Below are positions 31,613 to 40,040 of a stretch of 64,000 nt of DNA, in pieces; the first letter of the stretch is position 1, and the number at the start of each line of letters is the position of its first letter. The position numbers and the translations under genes are program-made. The stretch covers positions 1-64,000 of the forward strand of contig NZ_JADMJN010000008.1 in NCBI RefSeq assembly GCF_018780565.1. Reading direction: 5' to 3'. Below the pieces are notes generated by a model. It was not told where the DNA came from and searched no databases. It saw nothing but the letters and a program-made list of their open reading frames with translations. The DNA comes from Rhodoferax sp. GTDB taxonomy: Bacteria > Pseudomonadota > Gammaproteobacteria > Burkholderiales > Burkholderiaceae_C.

Positions 31613-32065
31613 TCACTGCCGCGGATTCATGTCGATATTGCGCGCCGTCCCCAGAAGCGTGGCGCACAGCGTTTCCTGGCCATTTTGATTGACCGCATAG
31701 ACATCTGCTGCGCACACGGTGAGTAACTTGCCGGCATCAATCACCCGACCCCTGGCCCGCAAGCGCTCACCTTGAGCCGGGGCCAGGAGCTTGAGTGTGG
31801 CGTCAACCGTGGCGTTGACCCATCCGGGTGCCAAAAGCGTGCCTGCCGCAGCCACTGCTGCGAAATCGGCAACCGCAAAAACCGGCGTAGCCTGCAACTG
31901 ACCTGGCCGAAAGCAAAAGGCTTCGAGCACCGGAATTTCAACTTCCACGGCCCCCGCTTCGATCCGGGTCAATGCCAAGCCCAAGGTTTGCGCCATGGGC
32001 ATGGACAGGACCACCTGAGCAAGTCGCTGAAACTGAGGGTTTGTGACGGAGATCGTGGTATTCAT
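31613..32065 (-). CDS. PaaI-family thioesterase
   Basis: A 150-residue hotdog thioesterase with an AVADFAAVAAAGTLLAPGWVNATVDATLKLLAP helix-strand core. It starts MNTTISVTNPQFQRLA at 32065 and overlaps the stop of the MerR gene by 4 bp (ATGA), so the two are translated together. The likely substrate is an acyl-CoA. The tight coupling suggests that the MerR protein controls this enzyme. Confidence 0.8.
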   Translation of the reverse strand: MNTTISVTNPQFQRLAQVVLSMPMAQTLGLALTRIEAGAVEVEIPVLEAFCFRPGQLQATPVFAVADFAAVAAAGTLLAPGWVNATVDATLKLLAPAQGERLRARGRVIDAGKLLTVCAADVYAVNQNGQETLCATLLGTARNIDMNPRQ

Positions 32066-32544
32066 TTCATGGCTTTCGTTGGCGTTGAACGCGGGGGTTG
32101 GGAATTGAGCCGGGATCGCGCCCTGACTGCCGGCCAGGGGGCCTGGACATGTCCGACGCGGGTCATCGCGAGGCGCTGCTGCTTCGCCTGATACGCACGA
32201 TCCTGTTTTTTCAGCCACGCGATGTGGGAGATCACTTCAATGCGCTGGGCGTTGAGGCGCTCGGTTTGCTGCTCAATTTCCAGCACCCGCGCCTGTAGTG
32301 CCTCGACCATCTGCGTGATAGTGAGTTGGCCGGCCCGATAGGCCGGGAGTTGCGCCGCAATCAGCTTGAGCGGAATGCCCACCTTGCGCGACATGGCGAT
32401 GAAGATGACCTCACGGCGCATCGCCTCGGGGTACTCGCGGTAGCCACTGGGACGCCGCGCGGGCTCAAGCATGCCGAGTTTTTCATAGTGACGCAAGGCA
32501 TGCGTGGAGACACCGGTAAGTTGGGCAAGTTCAGAGATCTGCAT
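32062..32544 (-). CDS. MerR-family transcriptional regulator
   Basis: A 160-residue MerR protein. The N-terminal winged HTH is MQISELAQLTGVSTHALRHY, then EKLGMLEPARRPSGYREYPEA. A coiled-coil dimerisation helix runs at about 85-125 (QMVEALQARVLEIEQQTERLNAQR). No effector-binding Cys pattern of metal sensors is seen, so the signal is unknown. It is the first gene of a two-gene unit with the thioesterase. A perfect inverted repeat, CAAGCTTCG-N7-CGAAGCTTG (32559-32583), lies directly upstream. Confidence 0.85.
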   Translation of the reverse strand: MQISELAQLTGVSTHALRHYEKLGMLEPARRPSGYREYPEAMRREVIFIAMSRKVGIPLKLIAAQLPAYRAGQLTITQMVEALQARVLEIEQQTERLNAQRIEVISHIAWLKKQDRAYQAKQQRLAMTRVGHVQAPWPAVRARSRLNSQPPRSTPTKAMK

Positions 32545-32558
32545 GACCTCAAGATTAG

Positions 32559-32583
32559 CAAGCTTCGTCTTGCACGAAGCTTG
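32559..32583. promoter_or_regulatory. Perfect inverted repeat upstream of the MerR gene (candidate operator)
   Basis: CAAGCTTCG (32559-32567) and CGAAGCTTG (32575-32583) are perfect 9-bp arms around a 7-bp spacer. The site starts 15 bp upstream of the MerR ATG (32544), where an autoregulatory operator would sit. MerR-type operators normally have a dyad inside a 19-20 bp promoter spacer; that match cannot be proven here. Confidence 0.55.
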
Positions 32584-32654
32584 TCACTTTGTCACATGGG
32601 CGATACATTTCACACTGACTGGAGAAGGCGCTGCAGCAAAAACAATACGCCGCA

Positions 32655-32680
32655 GGTGCCTTGATATGCGAGAAGGCACC
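32655..32680. promoter_or_regulatory. Inverted repeat in the leader of the Memo-like gene
   Basis: GGTGCCTT (32655-32662) and AAGGCACC (32673-32680) form a perfect 8-bp hairpin with a 10-nt loop in the region upstream of ATG 32727. It could be a terminator for antisense transcription, an operator or a leader structure. No T tract follows. Confidence 0.4.
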
Positions 32681-32726
32681 CTGATCTTCGGGTTTGGAAC
32701 ACACTTCCTATCCCATGGAGGACCCC

Positions 32727-33542
32727 ATGCACCAAGTCCGTCAAGCTGCTGTTGCCGGCGCTTTTTATCCCGCAGATCGAGACACATTGTCTGGCGCAGT
32801 GGCAGACTTGCTGGCAAACGCCAATACACAGGCCGATGATCACATGGCACCGCCGAAGGCACTGATCGTGCCGCATGCGGGCTACATTTACTCCGGCTCA
32901 ACCGCCGCGTTGGCCTATGCCCAATTGGCAATGGCACGGCGCACCATTCGCCGGGTGGTGTTGCTCGGCCCCGTGCACCGGGTGCCGGTTCACGGTCTGG
33001 CGCTGGCAGGCGTTGCCCGCTTCAAAACCCCGCTGGGCGAGATCGAAGTGGATGGGGATGCCACGGCATTGCTGGATCATTTGCCGCAAGTCGTCGTCAG
33101 CCCGGCTGCGCATGCCCTTGAGCACTCGCTGGAGGTGCAATTGCCTTTTCTGCAAACTGCGCTGGATCACTTCAAACTGGTACCCCTGGCCGTTGGGGAT
33201 GCCACGCCCGCCCAGGTAGCGCAAGTACTGGAAATTCTTTGGGGCGGGCCGGAAACCTTGATCGTGGTCAGTTCTGATCTGTCGCATTTTCTGCCCTATC
33301 CCACAGCGCAAACGACCGACCAGGACACGGTGCAGCGCATTCTCGATCTGGGTGGGCCTATTGGCCACAGGCAAGCCTGTGGCGGCACACCCATCAGCGG
33401 CCTGCTGCTGGCAGCGAAACACCATCGCCTCACGCCGAGGTTGCTTGGGCTGTGCAACTCAGGTGACACGGCTGGGGACAAGGATCGTGTCGTTGGCTAT
33501 GCTGCATTTGCTTTTTCAGAGCCTCACCATGCGCTCTCATGA
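32727..33542 (+). CDS. amrB: AmmeMemoRadiSam system protein B (Memo-like)
   Basis: A 271-residue Memo-family protein. Conserved pieces are AGAFYPAD, LIVPHAGYIYSG, LLGPVHRVPV, EHSLEVQLPFLQ and SSDLSHFLPY, which include the His and acidic positions of the Memo fold (related to extradiol dioxygenases). ATG 32727 follows TGGAGGACCCC. The next gene (AMMECR1-like) starts inside its last 14 bp. It is the first of three genes conserved together across bacteria and archaea. A biochemical function for this trio is not established. Confidence 0.93.
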   Translation: MHQVRQAAVAGAFYPADRDTLSGAVADLLANANTQADDHMAPPKALIVPHAGYIYSGSTAALAYAQLAMARRTIRRVVLLGPVHRVPVHGLALAGVARFKTPLGEIEVDGDATALLDHLPQVVVSPAAHALEHSLEVQLPFLQTALDHFKLVPLAVGDATPAQVAQVLEILWGGPETLIVVSSDLSHFLPYPTAQTTDQDTVQRILDLGGPIGHRQACGGTPISGLLLAAKHHRLTPRLLGLCNSGDTAGDKDRVVGYAAFAFSEPHHALS

Positions 33543-34125
33543 ACCCGGCCACGCCTTGCTGCCGATCGCCCGTGCAGCCATTGCCAATGCACTGGGCCAT
33601 GACCTTAAGGTTGACGACAATGCGGCGTGGCTTCACGAGCACGGCGCATGTTTTGTGACGCTGACCCAGGCGGGGGAATTGCGGGGTTGCATCGGCTCAC
33701 TGGAGGCGCGCCGCCCCTTGATTGCAGACGTGAAAGCCAACGCCGTGGCCGCCGCTTTTCACGACCCGCGCTTTGCACCTGTGTGCAGCCATGAACTCGA
33801 TCACATCAAGGTCGAGGTCTCATTGCTGTCGCCCATGCAAGCCCTGAGTTTCTCCGGCGAAGCCGATGCTTTGGCCCAGTTACGACCCGGTATCGATGGT
33901 GTAGTCTTCGAGTTCGAGCGCCATCGCAGCACATTCTTGCCACAGGTCTGGGATCAATTACCCAACGCTCGCGACTTTCTTGAACACCTCAAACGCAAGG
34001 CTGGACTGCCCTCCAGTTTCTGGAGCACTGAGGTACGCCTGCACCGCTACACGGTCGGCAAATGGCGGGAAGCCGACCTTCCGAACCAGCCCAATACGCC
34101 AAGCGCCGCAATGCGGGCAAGCTGA
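33529..34125 (+). CDS. amrA: AmmeMemoRadiSam system protein A (AMMECR1-like)
   Basis: A 198-residue AMMECR1 domain protein. The signature LRGCIGSLEARRPL is followed by VKANAVAAAFHDPRFAPV and IKVEVSLLSP. The C-terminal segment SFWSTEVRLHRYTV is also typical. It overlaps the preceding Memo gene by 14 bp and its stop overlaps the next start (TGATG), so the three proteins should be made together. The family is small and widely conserved; in humans the gene is linked to a syndrome, but the enzymatic role is unknown. Confidence 0.93.
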   Translation: MRSHEPGHALLPIARAAIANALGHDLKVDDNAAWLHEHGACFVTLTQAGELRGCIGSLEARRPLIADVKANAVAAAFHDPRFAPVCSHELDHIKVEVSLLSPMQALSFSGEADALAQLRPGIDGVVFEFERHRSTFLPQVWDQLPNARDFLEHLKRKAGLPSSFWSTEVRLHRYTVGKWREADLPNQPNTPSAAMRAS

Positions 34126-35201
34126 TGGAACCCGACACCTACCCTGCCCGCTATTGGCACGCCCTGTCGGACGGCCGCATCCAGTGCGACCTGTGCCCCC
34201 GTGACTGCAAACTGCACGAAGGGCAACGCGGCGCCTGTTTCGTTCGCATGCGCAGCAATGATCAGATGATCCTGACCACCTACGGTCGTTCATCGGGGTT
34301 TTGCATCGACCCAATCGAGAAGAAGCCGCTCAATCATTTCTTTCCCGGCAGCAGCGTGCTGTCCTTTGGTACGGCGGGCTGTAACCTGGCCTGCAAGTTC
34401 TGCCAAAACTGGGACATCAGCAAATCCAAAGACATGGACCGCCTGATGGACCAGGCGTCCCCCGAGGCCATCGCCGAAGCAGCACAGCAAGCCGGCTGTC
34501 GCAGCGTGGCCTTCACCTACAACGACCCCGTCATATTTGCCGAATACGCCATGGACGTCGCCGACGCCTGCCATGCTCGCGACATCCAGACCGTGGCGGT
34601 GACAGCTGGCTACATGCACGACCAGGCCCGGCGCGAGTTCTACGCCAAGATGGATGCTGCCAATGTGGATCTGAAAGCATTCACCGACGACTTTTATTTC
34701 AAGCTCACCGGCTCCCGTCTGCAACCGGTGCTGGACACCTTGATCTACCTGCGGCACGAAACCTCCGTGTGGTTTGAAATCACCACCTTGCTGATCCCCG
34801 GTCACAATGACTCGGATGAAGAAATTGCGCAGATGTGCACCTGGATCATGCGGGAGCTGGGGCCCGACGTGCCGCTGCATTTCTCGGCGTTTCACCCCGA
34901 CCACAAAATGCCGGACATTCCTGCAACGCCGCCCTCAACCCTGGTGCGAGCCCGCAACCTCGCCATAGGGTTGGGTCTGCACCATGTCTACACAGGCAAC
35001 GTGCGTCACCGCGAAGGTGACACCACCTATTGCCCAGGCTGCAGCGCCGCACTGATTGAACGCGACTGGTACCAGATCATGCGTTACCGCCTGACACCGG
35101 ACGGCCACTGCCCGGACTGCGGTACCGCTGTTTCCGGGCGATTTGCAGCACAAGCGGGCAACTTTGGCCGCAGACGTATTCCCGTCATCATGGGGACCTG
35201 A
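34125..35201 (+). CDS. amrS: AmmeMemoRadiSam system radical SAM enzyme
   Basis: A 358-residue radical SAM protein. An N-terminal Cys-rich block is CDLCPRDCKLHEGQRGAC (Cys21, 24, 28 and 38). The radical SAM cluster cysteines are Cys86, Cys90 and Cys93 in CNLACKFC. A C-terminal zinc-ribbon-like part has CPGC and CPDC. ATG 34125 overlaps the stop of the AMMECR1-like gene. It resembles pyruvate-formate-lyase-activating enzymes in fold, but the substrate is unknown. A dienelactone-hydrolase-like gene follows 18 bp later. Confidence 0.93.
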   Translation: MEPDTYPARYWHALSDGRIQCDLCPRDCKLHEGQRGACFVRMRSNDQMILTTYGRSSGFCIDPIEKKPLNHFFPGSSVLSFGTAGCNLACKFCQNWDISKSKDMDRLMDQASPEAIAEAAQQAGCRSVAFTYNDPVIFAEYAMDVADACHARDIQTVAVTAGYMHDQARREFYAKMDAANVDLKAFTDDFYFKLTGSRLQPVLDTLIYLRHETSVWFEITTLLIPGHNDSDEEIAQMCTWIMRELGPDVPLHFSAFHPDHKMPDIPATPPSTLVRARNLAIGLGLHHVYTGNVRHREGDTTYCPGCSAALIERDWYQIMRYRLTPDGHCPDCGTAVSGRFAAQAGNFGRRRIPVIMGT

Positions 35202-35219
35202 ACACGCACGAGGTTCACG

Positions 35220-35876
35220 ATGCAGAAATCACACACCGAACTTGAGCAACTCATTCAAATCCCGGTGGACCATGTCCACATCGAGGGCATGCTGGAGCTA
35301 CCTGCCAATACTCGGGGCGTGGTGCTGTTTGCCCATGGCAGCGGCAGTAGCCGCCACAGTCCGCGCAACAGCTTTGTGGCGCGGATGCTGCGGAAACAGG
35401 GCATCGGAACCCTTTTGCTGGATTTGCTCACGCTGTCTGAAGACCTGGACTACCAAACCCGCTTTGACATTCCCCTGCTGACCCTGCGCCTGCTGCACGC
35501 TACACGCTGGGTCAGAATGCACATGCCCACACGGCGCCTGCCGATGGGCTACTTTGGCGCCAGTACGGGCGCTGCCGCCGCTTTGCAGGCGGCGGCAGAA
35601 TTGGGTACGGAAGTCTTTGCCGTCGTGTCCCGCGGAGGGCGCCCGGATCTTGCGGGAAACCAGGCTCTGGCGAAGGTCAGTTGCCCGACCTTGCTACTGG
35701 TTGGCAGCATGGACAAGGAAGTACTGGAACTCAACCAGGAGGCCTGCGACCACATGCACTGCATCAGGGAGTTGGCCATAGTCCCCGGCGCCACGCATCT
35801 GTTCGAAGAGCCGGGCACGCTGGAGAAAGTGGCACACCAGGCAGCCAACTGGTTCAGTCGGCACATTCCCGCCTGA
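35220..35876 (+). CDS. Dienelactone hydrolase-like alpha/beta hydrolase
   Basis: A 218-residue alpha/beta hydrolase. The nucleophile elbow is FGASTGAAAALQAA with a Gly-x-Ser-x-Gly pattern, the oxyanion-side HGSGSSRHSPRN is present, and the final His lies in GATHLFEEPGT. This is the hydrolase half of proteins that in other bacteria are fused to a phosphoribosyltransferase; here the transferase is encoded on the opposite strand at 35909-36532. It starts 18 bp after the radical SAM gene, so it may be the fourth gene of that operon. Substrate unknown. Confidence 0.85.
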   Translation: MQKSHTELEQLIQIPVDHVHIEGMLELPANTRGVVLFAHGSGSSRHSPRNSFVARMLRKQGIGTLLLDLLTLSEDLDYQTRFDIPLLTLRLLHATRWVRMHMPTRRLPMGYFGASTGAAAALQAAAELGTEVFAVVSRGGRPDLAGNQALAKVSCPTLLLVGSMDKEVLELNQEACDHMHCIRELAIVPGATHLFEEPGTLEKVAHQAANWFSRHIPA

Positions 35877-35908
35877 GCACACCACTGTCTGTCTGGGTAC
35901 AGGCTGCT

Positions 35909-36532
35909 TCAGGCGTCCTTCAGGATCCGAATCACCTCGTCGTCCTCGATCTGTCCAAAATGCCGGTAGAACTGACCGACAGCCTGAAAGAACTCGGGCG
36001 TCTCCAGGCACACCACCTCATCCGCCAGCTTGGTGACCTTCGCCAGCGTATCCGGGGGTGACACTGGTACCGCACAGACCAGCCGGGCGGGATGGCGGAC
36101 ACGCAAACCGTGCAATGCAGAAATCATCGTCGCCCCTGTGGCCAAGCCATCATCGACGACGATGACGATGCGTCCACCCGGATCTATCGGGGGGCGAATG
36201 GGGGTGTACTGGGCGCGGCGCTTGCGCAGGGTTTCCAACTGGGTGCGCTTTTCGGACTCGATGTAGTCGTGGTTAGCTCCATAGAGCTCGGCATAGTCGG
36301 CCAGGTAAGTCCAGCCGCTTTCATCGACCGAACCGATGGCCAACTCCGCCTGGTGCGGCGCACGCAGTTTGCGCACCAGGACGACATCCAATTCACCCTC
36401 CAGCTCACTGGCGATGATCCTCGCCATCGGCACCGCGCCGCGAGGAATGGCCAGGATCAGGGGGTTCTTGCCCCTATAGGCTTGAAGTTTGCCAACCAGC
36501 AGGCCAGCAGCCTCATCACGGTCACGAAACAT
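35909..36532 (-). CDS. Phosphoribosyltransferase domain protein
   Basis: A 207-residue type I phosphoribosyltransferase-fold protein. The PRPP-binding loop is IVIVVDDGLATGATM (about 122-136). An IPRGAVPMA flag region and KLRAPHQAELAIGSV follow the pattern of orphan PRTases found with dienelactone hydrolases. It is convergent with the hydrolase at 35220. Nucleobase specificity is not predictable from the visible hood region. It begins MFRDRDEAAGLLVGKLQ, without a signal peptide. Confidence 0.88.
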   Translation of the reverse strand: MFRDRDEAAGLLVGKLQAYRGKNPLILAIPRGAVPMARIIASELEGELDVVLVRKLRAPHQAELAIGSVDESGWTYLADYAELYGANHDYIESEKRTQLETLRKRRAQYTPIRPPIDPGGRIVIVVDDGLATGATMISALHGLRVRHPARLVCAVPVSPPDTLAKVTKLADEVVCLETPEFFQAVGQFYRHFGQIEDDEVIRILKDA

Positions 36533-36613
36533 GGTCCGACCCTCCTCAAAGCGGCTTGAAGAAATTCAAGCACTTCTGGATAGTGGAGCCACTCCCACGG
36601 TTTTCAACTGTGT

Positions 36614-37618
36614 CTAGCGTTTGGATTCGATGCCTGGCGGCAAGGCCTTGACCCATCTCACGATAGAGCTTGCCATCGGTGCCGTCGCTTCCGGCGCCCG
36701 AACGTCCCCGGCCAGAACGTGCTGGCCCTTGCTCTTGCTGTAGCTCACGACCTCAATTGATTTCAGCGGTGCGCCGATACGGGCAAAGGCTGCCTGTGTT
36801 TCCAAGGGATCGACCGTCTGGTCATCCAGGCTGTACAGAACCTTGAGCGGCGTGGTGAACTTGGACAGATCACTGTCCCGCACCTTCTTCACCATGGCCA
36901 TCATCGGAAACAGGGCACGCGTCGGATAGCGGCTGGTCCACACCCCGGCCTCCCTCGCGTCCTCAGATGCCTTCCCGCGCGTTTCACCCTCCAGCGCAAT
37001 CGCAATCTTCGTCCCCCACGGGGCATTGATGATTTCCGAGCGTTTGTTTTTGGGACCAAAATTGGGCGATATGAACACATGCGCCGCAACCTGTCTGCCT
37101 TCGGGCGCCAGCGCCAGCCAGGTGGCCAGCGTCGAACCGGACGAGCAACTGATTACCAGCACCCGCTCACCCAGGGTTTGACCGATGCGAACCGCCTCCA
37201 CCGCATCCGCCATCCAGTCTTGAACACTCGCCTCCCCCATGGCGGCGTCTGACCGGCCATGACCGGTCAGACGCGTGTAGAAGACATTCGCACCCAGCTC
37301 TTGAGCCACCAGCTCGGTCAATGGGGCCGTTTCAAGCCGACTGGCCGTGAAACCATGGATATAGACCACCGACCAGGATGTTCTCTGCCGGGATGCCGAC
37401 GCCCACACAATGCCTTTGGCCGTACCGGGTCGGATATCCGGGTAAGCTGCCTCGCTTGCCTTGAGGGCATCTTCCAGCGTCTCAATCCGGCTTGGCACCA
37501 AGGTTCGCTGTGTGGGAATATCGGGGCCAAATTCGTTACGCGGGCCGGCAAAATAAACGATGGCGGCAAGCGCCACTGCGATTGCCGCCACGCGTGCAAT
37601 ACGTACCCTCCACTTCAT
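36614..37618 (-). CDS. Secreted or membrane-anchored alpha/beta hydrolase
   Basis: A 334-residue hydrolase. It has an N-terminal membrane anchor or signal (MKWRVRIARVAAIAVALAA) and an alpha/beta core starting SVVYIHGFTASRLE. The nucleophile motif is SCSSGST in place of the usual GxSxG, with the acid in LDDQTVDP and a His in KGQHVLAGD. ATG 37618 was chosen at the start of the anchor. It lies 7 bp downstream of the chemoreceptor gene on the same strand, so the two are probably co-transcribed. The substrate is unknown. Confidence 0.8.
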   Translation of the reverse strand: MKWRVRIARVAAIAVALAAIVYFAGPRNEFGPDIPTQRTLVPSRIETLEDALKASEAAYPDIRPGTAKGIVWASASRQRTSWSVVYIHGFTASRLETAPLTELVAQELGANVFYTRLTGHGRSDAAMGEASVQDWMADAVEAVRIGQTLGERVLVISCSSGSTLATWLALAPEGRQVAAHVFISPNFGPKNKRSEIINAPWGTKIAIALEGETRGKASEDAREAGVWTSRYPTRALFPMMAMVKKVRDSDLSKFTTPLKVLYSLDDQTVDPLETQAAFARIGAPLKSIEVVSYSKSKGQHVLAGDVRAPEATAPMASSIVRWVKALPPGIESKR

Positions 37619-37625
37619 GGATACA

Positions 37626-39365
37626 TCAGAAGGTGGTCCAGTCGTCGTCTTTCTCCGCCGCTGGTTTTGCAGCAGGCAACTGCTTGGGCGCAGCGCGAGG
37701 CGCTGCAGGAGCTTTTGCTGGTGCAAGACGTGCTGCCGGGGCTGGTGCAGCCTTCAGGGCCGGACGTGGCGCAGCAGCCCGGGGAGCGGCAGCGCGAGGG
37801 GCTGCCGCGTGAGAGTGGCCGTCGGCCAATTTGAAAACGCTGACCACTTCGACCATGCGACCGGCCTGCTGATTCAAGCTGTCTGCGGCAGCAGCAGCTT
37901 CCTCCACCAAGGCCGCATTTTGCTGGGTCACATTGTCCAACTGGGCAATGGCTTGGTTGATCTGGTCAATGCCACTGGTTTGTTCATGGGCCGAGGAGCT
38001 GATTTCACCGATCAAATCGGCCACGCGTTTGACCTGGGTCACGATATCGTTCATCGATTCGCCCGCCTCGCCCACCAACTGGCTACCGGCTTCGACTTTC
38101 TCTACGCTGGCGCCAATCAGGCTCTTGATTTCCTTGGCCGCTTCTGCCGAACGCCCAGCCAGACTACGCACTTCGCTGGCCACCACGGCAAAGCCACGAC
38201 CTTGCTCGCCCGCACGGGCCGCTTCCACGGCCGCGTTCAGCGCGAGGATGTTGGTCTGAAATGCGATGCCGTCAATCACGCTGATGATGTCCGAGATCTT
38301 GCGCGAGGCGACTGTGATTTCCTGCATGGTCGCAACCACTTGGCCCACCACTTGACCGCCCTTGACGGCGGCAGAGCTGGCCGAACCGGCCATTTGATTG
38401 GCCTGACGCGCGGTATCAGCGTTGTTCTTCACGGTGGAGCTAAGCTCCTCCATCGAGGCTGCGGTTTCCTCCAGATTGCTGGCTTGGGTTTCGGTTCGTT
38501 GCGACAGGTCGGCATTGCCCGAGGCAATCTCATTGGCACCTGTAGAAATATTTTCGGCACCTGCGCGCACCTCGCTGACCAGGCGTGACAAACTGTCACG
38601 CATCTCCTGCAAACCACCCAGGAGATGCGCCGCCTCGTCGCGACCAGTGACCTGAATGTCACTTGCCAGATCACCCCGCGCTACACGCCCCGTGGCATCA
38701 AGCGCAGTTCGCAAAGGCCGGGTGATGCTCATGGTGAGGCGCCACGCCATCAGTCCAGCAATCACCAGCACCAATGCCGCAGCAATACTGATCACGCTAA
38801 CGGTGGCACGGTTGCTGGCGTTGGCCTGTTCGGTGGCGTCCTTGGTATGCTGCTTTTGCAACGCGACAAAGGTGACCAATTCGGCAGAGGCCTTGGTCAG
38901 CAAGGGATCGATTTTGCCGGTGATGACAGCACCAGCCTGCTCGGTGTTGAACTGTGCAGCCAGGTCAACCGCTTCCTTGAAATGGGCGTCCATCAAACGA
39001 TCGATGTCAGCCAGACGGCCAAACAACTCCCGTTCCTTGGGACCCAGGCCAGCGGCTTCCAGTTTGCCTTTGGCGGCCAAATAAGCCGCGCGGTACTTCT
39101 TGGCCTCTGCTTCGTCCTTTTGCACGCCTTCCACTTTGCTTTGCAAGCCCATGTTGCGCACGGAAACAGCACTGCTGAGCAAGGAGTCGCGCATATCTAC
39201 GGCCAAGTCCTGCTGAGCGCCGGCTTTTTGCAAGGTATCCAACAAGGCTGATCGGCTGGCGCCATTGCTGACAAGTGTTCCAACCAACATCGCGCTGGAG
39301 GCCAACAGGATCAAGCCAAAGCCCAATCCAAGCCGGGGGCCGATTTTTATATCACGCAAATTCAT
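37626..39365 (-). CDS. Methyl-accepting chemotaxis protein
   Basis: A 579-residue chemoreceptor. TM1 is at about 10-32, followed by a helical periplasmic sensor (about 33-190), TM2 (about 190-212), HAMP (about 213-265) and the cytoplasmic signalling domain with the tip [29 protein letters not shown]. The C-terminus is a long Ala/Pro linker ending DDDWTTF, which matches the CheR/CheB tether motif of high-abundance receptors. It is followed 7 bp later by the hydrolase gene and preceded by two secreted Cache-domain genes. Confidence 0.95.
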   Translation of the reverse strand: MNLRDIKIGPRLGLGFGLILLASSAMLVGTLVSNGASRSALLDTLQKAGAQQDLAVDMRDSLLSSAVSVRNMGLQSKVEGVQKDEAEAKKYRAAYLAAKGKLEAAGLGPKERELFGRLADIDRLMDAHFKEAVDLAAQFNTEQAGAVITGKIDPLLTKASAELVTFVALQKQHTKDATEQANASNRATVSVISIAAALVLVIAGLMAWRLTMSITRPLRTALDATGRVARGDLASDIQVTGRDEAAHLLGGLQEMRDSLSRLVSEVRAGAENISTGANEIASGNADLSQRTETQASNLEETAASMEELSSTVKNNADTARQANQMAGSASSAAVKGGQVVGQVVATMQEITVASRKISDIISVIDGIAFQTNILALNAAVEAARAGEQGRGFAVVASEVRSLAGRSAEAAKEIKSLIGASVEKVEAGSQLVGEAGESMNDIVTQVKRVADLIGEISSSAHEQTSGIDQINQAIAQLDNVTQQNAALVEEAAAAADSLNQQAGRMVEVVSVFKLADGHSHAAAPRAAAPRAAAPRPALKAAPAPAARLAPAKAPAAPRAAPKQLPAAKPAAEKDDDWTTF

Positions 39366-39432
39366 TTAAAGGCTCCAACATTGGACAAGCAAAGGTCCGT
39401 TAATTGCCCCTCTGGAGGGGCACCCACAATAA

Positions 39433-39900
39433 CTATTTATAGATGCCAACGCAAACAATGTTGTCACCGACACGCTCTACATACATCGCTTTTTCAGAAA
39501 TCTTCTCGGTTGTCGGGTTGCGGAACTTGTAGTTCTCTGTCCACCCTTTGCCTTTGTTTTTACCCACATCGACGAGCATTTGAACCAGCGGCTTGCCATC
39601 GGGATCCTTCAAACCGATCAGGTCCTTGCCAACCAACTTGGGGTTGGCGCCATGACCAAGCGCTCTTCCGTTCAGATCAAGGTAACTGACGTACAGATCC
39701 CGATCCTTGAAGGTTTTGCCATTCGTGAATTCCTCCGCTGCTTTCTCGGGACCATTGGCCTTGACATAGGCAACCGCCTTTTTCACCATGGCTTCGGCTT
39801 CGGCAGCGGTGCCCTGGTCAGCTGCCCAAGCACCCCCCGCCATCAAGAGGCCCAGTGCGGACCCGATCAACAGGGACTTCAGATTCAGAAGAAATGTCAT
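39433..39900 (-). CDS. Secreted single-Cache-domain protein, copy A
   Basis: A 155-residue exported protein. A signal peptide ending AGGAWAA is followed by a Cache domain of the small (type 2) class with GHGANPKLVGKDLIGLKDPDGKPLV and GWTENYKFRNPTTEK, and a terminal ERVGDNIVCVGIYK. There is no transmembrane or output domain. It is a close paralogue of the next gene (40041-40511). Free periplasmic Cache proteins may bind small organic ligands or haem and present them to receptors; no direct partner is visible apart from the chemoreceptor at 37626. Confidence 0.85.
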   Translation of the reverse strand: MTFLLNLKSLLIGSALGLLMAGGAWAADQGTAAEAEAMVKKAVAYVKANGPEKAAEEFTNGKTFKDRDLYVSYLDLNGRALGHGANPKLVGKDLIGLKDPDGKPLVQMLVDVGKNKGKGWTENYKFRNPTTEKISEKAMYVERVGDNIVCVGIYK

Positions 39901-40040
39901 GATAGTTGCTCCAAGTTTATAAAAGAGGCTTTGTAATGCAAGCCTTTGATGTCAGGCGGAATGCTCTTGAGCATCCGTAAATCGCCTGTTCCCGCGGAGG
40001 GCTCTCAGCAAGCACACTCCGACGAGGACAGAGACGAGAA

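Noticed and set aside
39405..39428. GCCCCTC/GAGGGGC palindrome between the Cache gene and the chemoreceptor gene as a terminator
   Set aside because: The stem is good but no T tract follows on the minus strand, so a terminator is not claimed.
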